From assembly GCF_932526225.1 (NCBI RefSeq), contig NC_064044.1, positions 14,013,453-14,077,452 on the forward strand: 64,000 nucleotides of DNA. Direction: 5' to 3'. The translations under genes and the position numbers were made by a program. Shown piece after piece: positions 44,507 to 56,400 of this stretch. Under the pieces are notes generated by a model. That model ran no database searches, was not told where the DNA came from, and was given only the letters and a program-made list of their open reading frames with translations. Numbering within the stretch: the first letter of the stretch is position 1; every line of letters begins with the position of its first letter. The DNA comes from Nematostella vectensis. Taxonomy: Eukaryota; Cnidaria; Anthozoa; Actiniaria; Edwardsiidae.

Positions 44507-47500
44507 TCAGTTCGGTGTTATAAGTATGGTCGGGTAGAGTCCGTCAAGGTCGTCGCTCGGCATGTTGTCGGTCCCCTGCATGCGGTGTATTTTCTCCAAG
44601 TGTTTGATAAGCTCGAGCTTTTCGTAGTCTGGTAAGAATGACGCCTTTGCTGCATTTAAAGTCTGAAACAAAAAAAAAGACGTTAGCAAGGAGTAGTATT
44701 TTGATATATCGACCAGTAAAAAAAGATTCTCATACTTAACCATCCCAAGATGGCTAGAATTTCTAAAGACCACCAATTTCGATGAAACCGCAAAACGCTG
44801 GTTTTCATACTGCACTGTAGCATAGATATAAATTGTAATGAAAAACAATAAATTATAATAAATTATCCCGCTTCCGTGCACCGCATGATTCACAGCATTA
44901 AAAGAAAATAAAAAAGTCCCCGCTATACTACTGAGGTCGCGTATTGCGTCTTACCGCTTTTTTGAAATCCTCCTCCCCGAGCCCTATTTCGTCATGTGCA
45001 ACGCGATATTCGTTCTCTATCGTTGTGTCACACACCAGCGGATCATCGGAATTTAACGAGAAGTTCGCGCCATCTCTCGCAAACCTAGAAAACATAATTG
45101 CGTAACAATTAGAGTTTTCAAAATGACAATAAACGATGAGAGACGACTTGGTGAGGTCTCGTGAGGCGAGGTCTTACTTTAGAATAGGGTGGCACTTGAA
45201 GGGTGGAGGAACGGCTCCCGTTAGAATACTAGACGTCGGGCAGGTCTGAAAAAGAATTACATTCAAACATTTCCAATTTATGTATGTATGTAGTAAAGCT
45301 CCAATAGGAGTTCGCAACAGAACGATGTTTCTTATCAAGTGCCCTTTAATGCGTACTGTTAGTAAAGCACTATTATTATATTCCTTTCCATCCTTGTAAA
45401 TAATATCACACGTCTTTTTCCGATCCTTTTAGCTAACGGCTTCATGGACGGTTAACATATTTTGTGATAAAAAAAATATATATATATACAGTACTTGTAA
45501 TACTTCTTACATCGAACTTATTTTTAGTGTTCCTCGAGGACGCGATCACAACTTACCTCCAAGTGAATGCGCCCAATGAGAATACGATCACTACTTACCT
45601 ACAAGGAGTGTTGTGATCGTGCTCTTAAGAAACGCATTCACTTGGAGCTAAGTGGCGATCGCGTCCTTAAGGAGCGCATACACTCCTTAAGAACACGATC
45701 GCCTATTCTTAAGAACACGATCGCCACTTACCTCCAAGTGAAAGCGCTCAATAAGAACACGATCACCAATTACCTCCAATTGAATGGACTCCTTGAGAAC
45801 ACGATCACCACTTACCTCCAAGTGTATGCGCTCCTTGAGGACGCGATCGTAGAGTTCCTCATCCTCGAGTGTGTGGTACCCATGACCAATACGTTCAGCA
45901 TGTAATTGGTCTAATGCCTAAGGGGAAAGGGGAGATATCAGTGTTTCCAAACACCTTAAAGGGACATTCCTGCTTATGTCAATAGTAACTTGGCCAATTT
46001 TATATTAGGTTTTGTTTCCAAAACGTACTTCCATCAAGTAATGGCATTTACTGACCGTTTAGAGGTAAAATAACAGTAAATAATACTTGGAACGGGTAAA
46101 CGTTAGCCGCCTGATCACCCTCCCTCAATTTCCAACACCAAAAATAGACCCTGACAATTCAACACACGATGATGCAGTGTTGTTTATGAGTCACAAAGAA
46201 ATTTCATAGTTATACTATAAAAAAAAATAAAGAAAGAAATACCTCTCTGACACTTGCAGCTGGTCCAGCTTCCCCAGCATGCACGGTCCGATGGATACCA
46301 ACTCTTCGTGCTTCCTGGTATATCACACATTACATATTATATACTATACTCTTTAGTAAAACCCGTTCATAAATGGAGTGTGCATAGCATACTTTAGTTA
46401 AATACCGCATGGGCTTACATTTTTGTCCAGAAAGCATTCTGACTAGTGGAAAGCAAGATCCGCCCCTAATTAGGTTTTTGGAATTTCAAACAGAAAATTA
46501 AAGAAAAAAGAGAAATCGGCTACTCTGTACAGTCTGTTGTTTATACAAGACATCAAGTACAATGGAAACAAAATGAGTGCGCCCCTAAACTATTATGATT
46601 GTGCTTCACAGCACCTTGTGTTGACTTATCATTTCATTTTTCACCTTAAAGAAAACTGTAGGTTGTGGTTAACCATAAAAAGTGTCAGTTATTGAACTTG
46701 GGAAGTGATAAAGGTGTTTGTAGTGATAAAAAAAGGTTTGTGCTCAGGGTCCCAAGGAAGGAGGAATTCTCATAGCTGCTGGGTTTACCTCAAAAGCCAT
46801 TACATGGTTCTTGGTGGCAGGGGTTTCCCCGAGAGATTCATCCCCCGCAAGATCTATCCCAACTACACCAGCTTCTTTGAACTTCTCACATAACTCGACC
46901 ACCTCTAGAGACCAATCTGAAAAATAAAAAAAACAATGGAGGGATGAAATAATGAAGAGAGAAAGACGGGAACGAGCAGGAAGGGTAAGAAACCCATATG
47001 TATCAATAGGCGCATACAGATAAAAGATCAGTATTTGACCTATTTCTCATTAAAAAAAAGTTTTGGCAGTCAGGTAGGCGGAGGGGAAGGGGGGGGGGGG
47101 GTGGGGTTGTGCACACACCCTCCTGTGTAAGCGCCTGACCAATCTCTGGAATCCAACAGAGTAAACACCATTATTTTTGTATATGTTGCCAACCTGAAAA
47201 AAGGGTATGGGTCATGGTCTGTAAATTTCACTTGGATTAAAATATTTCAATATGGCTTAAATTTGTTCATTTTCTAATAACAAGTGTTATACTACCCACC
47301 ATACCACACGGAACATGATATTAGCAAAAAGGCAACCCCTTAATGTTGTTACACAACTGAACCATATAAAAAGACTGGTTTAAACCAGACAATTAGTCAA
47401 AACCCTTTCTTTTTATTTTCCAGCAGGTCAAACACAAACTTCTCCTCCCAGTTATACACTGCTGTCACAAGAACCCAGCAGCAAGCAGAAACACTACAAC

Positions 47501-50376
47501 CTCGGGTTGTGTTCACACTTGTATACCTGGCTCATGTCTCATACAACAAAGTATGCTCCTAGCCACAACTCTGAAGTCGACTTGGCCTCGCAAAAAGCCT
47601 TGATTGACAGCCTCAACAACTTCATCCGGTGTCACATCTTCTGTTGCAAGAATGTGTGGGGAGTAGCGAGCTTCAAAATAAATGACTCCATTTCTAGCTT
47701 GGTCCTCGCAGAATTCATAGGCTATTCTTTCAATAGCATTGAGGTCACCACTGAGAAGAGAAAAACACAGAAATACTTGAAAACTTGCAACCTAATCAAC
47801 TATTGCCTGCATAGTTGGCAGTTTGGTTGGGTTCAAGAACAGTGGGCGACTTGTGCGACTACACAAAATCATTCATGGTTTGTATTACTAATTTTTGTAT
47901 GACTGCATCAGAAAGCTGGGTCAAGTGAAAGGGGCAGAATTGGCATATTTGCGGAAAAAGAAACTACTCTGAAACCCAACAAAACTGAGCTGAAGGATAG
48001 CAGGTCCATTAGAAGGATAGGCAAGCATGCTTCTTAGGCATGTGGAAGGTTCCATTCTACTGTTTCCTCACCCAATCGTATTGCCCATATCTTCTAATGA
48101 TCACAAAATGTACATGATAAAAATTAATTCTGATTAAAATCAAGTCTTTTTTTGTGCATTTGACATTTGATTTGGATAAACTATAGGCATCAACAATAAA
48201 CAAATTGGTCAATTGGTATTGGTTATTTTACTTATTAATAAACTGAGTCCCTTCTGCATACCTGTCAACCCCTGTTAAAGCCGCATTGTCACTAGTTTAC
48301 TTCCGGTTGATTACCTAACAATATCCAATTATTTTTAACGGAAAACGCGAAAAATATTTCGCGTATAGAAAGCTCTCGCACACAAATCCAATATTATCTT
48401 ACATCTCACAAGGGTGTTAGATAAATTTGGACTTGGCAAGGGAATGTTTATTTTAATCATTTGAATGGAAAATAGGCAACATGTTGATTTTGTATAGCAT
48501 ATTTTTTGGAAGCGACGAAAATCGCAAAAAAAGTGTGAGATCTGATGCTCAACACGAGAGAAGAGGACAAAAATCCTGAAAGCCTAATGTGGGAGAGTTG
48601 ACAGGTATGCTTCAGCGTGCAACAGCTCTTGTCTTCTACATTATAGATCTTTTTATACAAGAACAAGTACAAGTTTAAATTGATAAAGAGCCCTTACAAA
48701 ACGAGCATGTACAAGTGCACACATAAAAAAACAGTGCATATGCTGAAGGAAAATTCTAAATACTCACACAATGGTCTTGATAAAGACACCAAAACACTGC
48801 AAAAATTTCCTTAATGAGGAGGGGTGTTTAAGGCTGACAGACACATAGTCCCGCAGTTTGGTTTCATCATAAGTGGGCAGCTTAATATTTTTCTTTCTGA
48901 AAAAAAGGAAAAACATCAATACAGCATCATCATGGGCCAGAGTACAAATAATTAGGGCAAGCAAAAAGATACGGTTTGTTTCATAAGAAAGTAGACCTCC
49001 CCAAATCTGGTCACAATAAATACTGACCGCTAACCTATTTTAAAAAAGGCTGCCCGGGCAATAAATGCAAATGATAGAAAGCCTAATGGGTAGTAAGTAT
49101 AGGTGGTGAATAAACTCAAGAGATGTCAGAACCATAAATAAATTACATTTCATGGATGGTCAAAATGTTTTTATTGATATATTCAAATTTAAAACAAATA
49201 TACAGGGATCATGGGTCTTTTTAGGCAAAGAACTGCCATTTGCCAATCACCATTTGCTGTTTGCACTCCCAACGTTTTTGCAGTCTTAAAGAAGCTTAGG
49301 AGACAAGAACAGTGGAACAAGATGAGTAAGATATCAGAGCAGTAAGGAAGAAATGAGCTAGGGGCTAAAGCAGTAGAGGGACCGATGAGCTAGGAGCTAA
49401 AGCAGTGGAGATCTAATGAGCTAGGAGCCAGGGCAGTTGGGACCAAAAATGAGCTAAGGGCCGAGCAGCATTGGGGTCCAAATGAACTTGGGGCAAGAGA
49501 AGTGGGGCCCAAATGAGATAGGGGCCAGGGCAGTGGGGTCCAAATGAGCTAGCGGCCAGGGAAGTGGGGTCCAAATTAGCTAGGAGCCAGGACAGTGGGG
49601 AAAGAATGTACGAGGCTCTGTATAACAGCAGTGGCATTCTATAAAGTGGTTACCCTCTATTTAACACTTATTAAAGTCCAAAATGTTCTCTCTCATATTT
49701 ACTGTAAACTTGACCCTATTTAGCAGTCACCTCTTTTCACCCCAATGACCAGAATCTTTTACTATAACTTGGCCACTATTAACTTAGATACATCAAGTGA
49801 TGTTATGGTCTTATATAGTTTGTGAAAGGATAGATGTAGAGCTCGTGTTTTTGACCATTTTGTTCCTTTTGTGTCTATAAATAAGAAAAACTCTTATAAG
49901 AGGTCAACCTCTATAAAGCGGTCACTTGGCCCAAGGTCGACATTAATAGAGGTTCGACTTTAGTATAGCATTAATAACGTCCACGTAGCCAAAATCATGC
50001 TTTCATGGATCACACTTCAAGTTAAATATTGATGAACATGGTCTATGCCATCTCGATAGGCATACATTTGTTAGATAAACATTTTTTTCGGGGTCACAAA
50101 CAATCACGTGTACGTTTCAATTTTAGAAGAAAGTACAAGTCGACAGACTTACCTAGCTAAATCAATAATCGTCGAAATTCGCAAAGCACCGTCTAAATGA
50201 ACGTGTAGTTCCACCTCAAATAAAGATAAAAAGACATTAGATACTCATGTTTCTCTAAACTAGTCTAATGTTTCGATTAACCGGTATTAATCGTTCACGG
50301 TATGCCCTGTATTTTATAGAAAAGCCATAAACAAACCAAGTCTTACCTTCGATTTGGCTATGTGTTTTAAAGACAT
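44507..50376 (-). CDS. ADA: adenosine deaminase, 366 aa, ten exons
   Basis: Exons (minus): 50376-50347, 50214-50153, 48896-48768, 47750-47527, 46916-46789, 46314-46243, 45917-45816, 45245-45178, 45084-44955 and 44662-44507; 1101 nt, all phases consistent. It hydrolyses adenosine and deoxyadenosine to the inosine forms in purine salvage. Catalytic and zinc motifs are all present: [10 protein letters not shown] (two zinc His), [10 protein letters not shown] (zinc His and catalytic Glu), ERIGHGYH (catalytic His), and FSLNSDDPL (zinc Asp and substrate Asp). Length matches human ADA (363 aa). There is no signal peptide, so it is the cytosolic ADA1 type. It lies head to head with MPV17, 438 bp apart. 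The intron after exon 7 starts with repeated copies of the exon's own 3' junction. Confidence 0.95.
45543..45816 (-). repeat. 42-bp repeats of the ADA exon 7 splice donor junction
   Basis: The end of exon 7 plus its donor (CATACACTTGGAGGTAAGTG) is followed by further 42-bp units of the same exon-end/donor sequence; several keep GGAGGTAA. Units near 45608-45690 are inverted. 42 bp is a multiple of three, so the first copies could be read through in frame. Confidence 0.85.
49330..49612 (+). repeat. minisatellite in ADA intron 2
   Basis: About eight diverged units of about 33 bp with AAATGAGCTAGGGGCCAGGG and CAGTGGGGTC. It is intronic and not adjacent to a splice junction. Confidence 0.8.
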
Positions 50377-50814
50377 AACTTGAATAATTGCAAGAAAACT
50401 CCTAAGCAAGTAAACACAATCAATCAATTGTATCTTTTCTTAATTAGCCTGTATCCTATTTTTCAAGGTTCCGTTTTCGAGCGTAATCAAACAGCCATTT
50501 GTTTAGCAAGGGTTGTTTTGGATCATTTGTTTTCCGCAGGGAATTGTTGATTTCCCAGAGTTCCTTGCAGGGGATCGCTATTACTTTCGTTTTTCCCCAA
50601 AAAGAAAAGCACAGTAAATTGACTTCACTTGAACAAGTCAGAAACAATTCTTAATTGTCTTATTCTTGTCTCTTCATAATAGTATAAAAAATACTGGCAA
50701 ACACTGATTTTTTCTGTAATCGTCTTATCGTAAAAATTTCGAGGAAGTGACGTCATCGGGTTTGTCGTAAGCAGCGGAAGTGAGTTTACATGCAGTAGTT
50801 CACCAACATTCAAG
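50377..50814. promoter_or_regulatory. bidirectional ADA/MPV17 promoter region
   Basis: 438 bp separate the two divergent start codons. I see no TATA box near either start and no motif I can name with confidence. Shared regulation is only inferred. Confidence 0.4.
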
Positions 50815-52608
50815 ATGGCGGGAATATGGAGGACGTATCAGCGTTTGATGGTTTCTCATCCATGGACCACGCAAACCGTCAGCGTAGGTAAGGACACAAA
50901 TACGATGCACTGCAAAATACTTGGCTGGCTTTTGAGTGATTTAATTTTTTTTAATTTGATACCTATCGCATTTTATGAGCGTAACCTTTGTCACGTCAAT
51001 ACGTTACGTAACAAAACGTGCAAAGGTTGCTTCTATTTTTTGTATGTGAATATCGAGTGTTTGCTTCTTGTGATGGCTATTCTACAGGATTTCGGGTCAA
51101 GGGTCTTTCATAGACTAGGCATAGGTCTGCATTTGGACCCCTACTATTAGAAAGTAATAAGTAATAAGTAAGTTAACGACCTCGAACAGATTCGGTTGTT
51201 CATGTCAAATATCTTACAATTTCAATGTCTATGCTATTTTTTAATGATTTATATTCCAGGCCCGTAACCAGGAGTTTTCATTTTCTCCGAAAAAGTGGAT
51301 CTAATTTTTCCAGGGGGGGGGGGGGGGAGGGTTAGGGAGGGAGGAAGTTCTCTGATAAAACTCTAATCACCTCAGAAAGAACAAAAAGGGATTTTTTATG
51401 CCTTTGCAGTATCTCCACGGGACGTTTATTGTTGGATTTGGCTAAATATCAGAGTGGTCAAGCTCATGATTTTTAGTTTTGTCTACAAATAGCATGTCTA
51501 TTGAGAACCAAAAGTGGACCTTCGGCCGTTGTGGGGGGAGGGGGGCGTGTTCGGATAACTTGAAAGCTTCACTAACTTTTGCACTATTTTCCGTCAATCG
51601 TGTGCTGTGATGTACTGTGTTTGAAGTAACTTTGACCCAGCGAACCATGTAGTTGCTTATTTACTTTAGAATTATGCCTTTGGCAAACACAGGTAGCCCA
51701 AGCGTTAGAATGTAATAATCACTCTCGAAAATTTCAGTGATGTTTACCATGATTATTATATCTTACTTGTGATTCCGCATAAGACAATAAACACCTGGCC
51801 TGTTGCCAGGGGCTGGGGGGCTTGGAAGAACCCCCACTTGACTGCAAGGTCACTTGTAATGAAGGAACATTTGTTACCACTGCAGGTATTTGAGCTGTTA
51901 ATGATTAAATAAACAAGTATTTATCTGAAGCCCTGAAAAAAATCAACCCAAGCCAAAAAGTGGTAGGGCTATAGCACTGCCAGCCCCTCCTCTCCCTCCC
52001 CCTGTTATCAATGATACAGTCTAACTTACACATTGCCTTCATAACAAATTGTATATAAAAAAAGGATAAAAGACTAATCTATGGCACTGTAACATCTATT
52101 ACTCTTTTTTGTCACAGGTGTGGTGGTTGCTTTTGGGGATGTTATAACACAACAAGCAATAGAGCGCAAAGGAATAAATCATGATGTGAAGAGAACACTT
52201 AAAATGGGCGCAGTGGGGCTCTTTGTTGGGCCTATCATCCGCACATGGTATTTGACCTTGGATAAGCTTGTTGTCGCAAGCAGGAGACCTAAGCTAGATG
52301 CATTGAAGAAGGTGTTCCTTGATCAGTCCTTATTTGCTCCATGTTTTATAGCAGTTTTTTTTGGAATTAAATGCACAGTCTCTGGACAGACGTTGGATGA
52401 ATATAAGCAAGTGCTTCGAGAGCATTATCTCAACACTCTTATTGCTAACTACAAACTCTGGCCAGCAGTTCAGATAGTCACCTTTAGTATCATTCCATTT
52501 TCTTACAGGGTCTTGTTTGTGCAGTGTTTTGCTGTGTTCTGGAATACATATCTATGTTGGATGGCTAATAGACCTTCTGAAACTAACACGGAACTAGTGA
52601 AGCAATGA
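50815..52608 (+). CDS. MPV17: MPV17 family inner-membrane protein, 187 aa, two exons
   Basis: Exons 50815-50887 and 52118-52608, joined in phase 1 through a Gly codon (GTAAGG donor, TTGTCACAG acceptor). The sequence follows the MPV17/PMP22 family from end to end: WRTYQRLMVSHPW, AFGDVITQQAIERKG, VGPIIRTWYLTLD, KKVFLDQSLFAPCF, and the signature LWPAVQIVTFSIIPFSYRVL with a final WNTYLCWMANR. It has about four hydrophobic segments. MPV17 is a mitochondrial inner-membrane channel-like protein needed for mtDNA maintenance and nucleotide balance. Length is close to human MPV17 (176 aa). The best match among MPV17, PXMP2 and MPV17L2 by recalled motifs is MPV17. Confidence 0.9.
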
Positions 52609-53395
52609 CATTAATTACATCAAGGGATAATTGTAGCTCCCTTAGGGAATCAATGTCAACTTGAGGCTGCTTATTTACATTTGCAACACCTTTTTATAAA
52701 ATTTAGATTTCTCGTTTTTATGGTACTTGATATTTTATTTCTAATTACCGTAATGATTCGAATAAGTGCCCTTCTTTAAATAAGCGCCCCAAAAATAAGC
52801 GCCCCCCCTTGACCTCGAATTTTGAGATAAGTGCCCCCTGCCCTCCTACTAAAAAAGAACCCGACAAAAGTACCGCTTGCATGGTGTAAAACTTATTTTT
52901 CTAGCTCACAATCACATCCTCACATTACAACATGGGTCTACTTATTAAGTGCACAAATTTCTGTTCTCAATCGGTTCTGAGGCTGGTATTTCCCGAAAAA
53001 TTAAATAAGCGCTCCGGGCGCTTAGCATGTCTCAGAACTATTGGAACTCTTATATTCAAACTCAACATCGTTAGAGAGAATACACAATGTCCATGAAATT
53101 ATTTATTAGCCATTTAGGCAGAAAGGCAAATACAAAGGAAACAATGCCTGGTTATAGCACTAACCTTTTTTTTTTTTCGAGCAAATCAAACCAGATGTAT
53201 ACTTCGACACAGTTATTATTTAATTAATATCTTACTGTGTTTATATCATATCTCTCAGGAATAACTTACATAATTAGCTCTAGATTTGTATACTTCCGTA
53301 AAACATGCGGAACTTGACACAAAAAAAAGCGGGAAAAGCGCGCGCTAATTTGACTGAATCATCAACTTGAAAGCGAGGCTGGAGATGTCATAAAC
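52609..53395. other. intergenic region with MITE-like repeat
   Basis: 52746-53030 starts ATTACCGTAATGATTCGAAT and carries several AAATAAGCGCC motifs, related to a fragment at about 20167. It is followed by AT-rich DNA with no gene until the X-box at 53396. Confidence 0.5.
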
Positions 53396-53409
53396 GTCTC
53401 TATGGTAAC
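53396..53409 (+). promoter_or_regulatory. perfect RFX X-box
   Basis: GTCTCTATGGTAAC matches RYYNYYATRRNRAC at every position and lies 79 bp before the ATG at 53488. X-boxes at this distance are the mark of RFX-driven ciliary genes. Confidence 0.7.
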
Positions 53410-53487
53410 TGCAAGTTCTTTTCTCGCCTCAAAGTATTTCTCCTCGCTGCAAAGTTTGTTTAGCGACCCAGAACAGAGGAATACAAT

Positions 53488-56400
53488 ATGTTGAAACTAG
53501 CAGATGTGGCTGTACATGTGCATACTCAGCAACAACTACCAGCCGAGATAGTTAAGCAACTCCGGCAAAATTTCAAACAACCAAAGCGTAAAGTTCACAG
53601 AGAGAACAAAGTTCAGATTCGCACGGATCGATACTACAAGCCACTAAAAGGCCCAAATCACTGGAAAACAAAATACAGCAGGCATGTAGGACAGATGAAG
53701 TGTGGATTTTACACGCCGGCTCATGTTCCTTATGAAACGGTGGGAGACGTAGGACTTGATGTGAAGGAGCTGGTGTTTAAGACACTTAACACAGAAGAGA
53801 GGAAAATTGCTTTGAAAAAGGTGAACAAGCAATCGGTCTTATTTAGAATGCTGAAACAAGGACAAAGGATGCTTCGGAATTTTTAAAGTTCTACTGAAAG
53901 ATTGAGAACGTTTTAATACTCGATACACTCTCTTTTTTATAAGAATCTTTTTTGAAGAACCTTCAGCCTGAGATCTCGCCAAAATTTTGAGAACATGTTA
54001 AGAACATGCCGCTCAGATAGCAGCAAAATTTTGTTTTGTTAGAGTGATGTGTTCTAAAATGCAGAATACACCTTAAATATCAATTCTATTGATTATTTGG
54101 GAAATTCCTGGTAATAATTTATTTTTGTATAAAATGTTTATTTATACTGAAATTCAAAAGCATCAAATAGTCTCCAGATATAAGAACGGCCCAACCTTAA
54201 CTGGAAATTAGACGTTCTTATGAAAAGTGTGTATTTTTTATGCAACACACACAAATCACATACCAAAATATCATCCTTAATCTTTCTTTGGTATGGCAAT
54301 ACCGACAAAAAGTTGATTATTTATCATGACTTGCATCTCACTTGTAGCAATGGAATAAGACAGCGACACGGAAAGAAGTCACGATAGAGGAAGTGCCGAA
54401 ATCTCAAGAAGTGAAATCCGGAAAAAAGGTGAAAAAAGAAAGATGATATTTGAAACCGCTATCAGGGCAGTCACAAATTGGGAGGGGGATGGATGAAGGG
54501 CAATACTTTAAAGTGCATGACGGTATGAATAGATAAATTAAAGAAAAACTGTAGAATAACAAGGTGGTCTGTGTAGGTTTAATGGGATAAAGGAAATAAA
54601 GTAAACACAGCGTTGAAATGGCATGTTTCTACTCCTTTGTGAAATACGAGGGATTAACGCTCAAAATGTCGGCGCAACTCATCTGTCCTCACAGGGGCTT
54701 GAACTATTCCATTTCGACCTTGTTTTTATTTGTTTTCCTACTTTAATGTGCTTGTGCCTGGAAATAATTACAAAACAGTGCAGTAACAGGCCTCGAAATA
54801 TTGGAGGGGCACGATGCAAAAACATTAAGTATTTCTAAGTAAACTATTTATTTACTTTTACCCTGGTAAAGTAACTACATATAACAAAATTAATATGATC
54901 ATAACCTATTTATCTAGTCATCAAAGTTTTCAAATTACTCTCACTCTTTGCACAAGGCCCTTCAAGGCCAGTACTGTTTAGTCCTATTCCTCTATAGAAA
55001 ATTAGAACTTGAATGACATTTTGCTAAATCTAATACTTGCTTAGCCTTTTAGTTTGCCAGATTGACTAAATAGTTCGTTCATGAATTATGTTTGATGTTC
55101 TAACCTGTAAACATTATAATGATACCTTGATCTTCACCTAGACCAAGGAACCCCACCCTGTCCTAAGTACAGGGGGTATGGGGGAGATACGGGACAAGTT
55201 GGAGGTGAACAAGAAGCGAATGACAGTGCTGCAAGCAGGCTTGCCTTATAAGGAATGCAGGAGGCAGGAGGCAGAGGCTAAGGTAGGTGGCTCACACGAA
55301 AAAACAACAACAACAAAAACAACAACAACAACAAAAACAACAACAACAACAAAAACAACAACAACAAAAACAACAACAAAAACAACAATAACAACAAAAA
55401 CAACAACAACAAAAACAACAACAAAAAAAACAACAACAACAAAAAACATAACATTGAAAATTCATTCTAGTCATTTTTCTAGTCGATACCTCAATCTTGT
55501 ACAACATGATTCGATCAAATATTATTTTTGCCAGGTAGAGTCTTGGCATACAGGTTTGTTTTTGTCCGATGAGAAAGATACAGTGGAATTGTTGTGGCAT
55601 CTGCCACTTTTCCTGTTATGTACTATTCCATTGCTTATCTCTCCTGCTTTTTTGTTCTATTGCATCAGGAATTAATTGAACGTATATATATATTTTGCAT
55701 TATCCTTTCCAAGGCGATGGAGCTACTGCGAGAACAGATGAACCAGCCAGAGCAGTGCATCTCACCCACTCGACTGAGACAGATCTTGTCCAAGATGAGA
55801 GTCAGCGAACGCTCAGACAGCCAGTGTGAAGAGGGTGAGGTTGCCATGGATACCATACCCCAGGAAGTGTCCCATGAGGACATGCTCAACCAAAGGCAAG
55901 ATATGATGATGAAAGATGAAAATGGTGACTAGAGGGATGATGATGATGATGACTAGAATGATGATGACTAGAATGATGATGATGATGATAAAAGATGATA
56001 ATGGTGACTAGAGCAATGGTGATGATGATGATGATGAAAGTTGATAATGCTGACTACAATGATGATGATAATTGTGAGGACAAGGACATATAGATTAACG
56101 TAACATAACAGTTAAAATTATGTTAATGGCTAAGTAATAATGATGATGATGATGATGATGGCCCTCCCAAAATTCGGGGCTAATTACATGCCTACTACAC
56201 TACTGATTATGAAAAGGTATGAAGGTATGGTATGGCGACGATGGTGAGAAGATTTGTTATTCATGGAGATGATGGTGAAAATGTAGCAATGTGATGTTGG
56301 TATATAAACCGTAATTTTAACCTAGGGGAATACGAGAGCGCAATGTGAGGAACTTTAGTACCAAGCTCAACTGTCTTCACACGCTGCTGTGCTATCTCTA

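Noticed and set aside
55246..55600. Val/Phe-rich or Cys-rich frames opposite 55300-55445
   Set aside because: They are translations of the CAA/ACAAC microsatellite in alternate frames.
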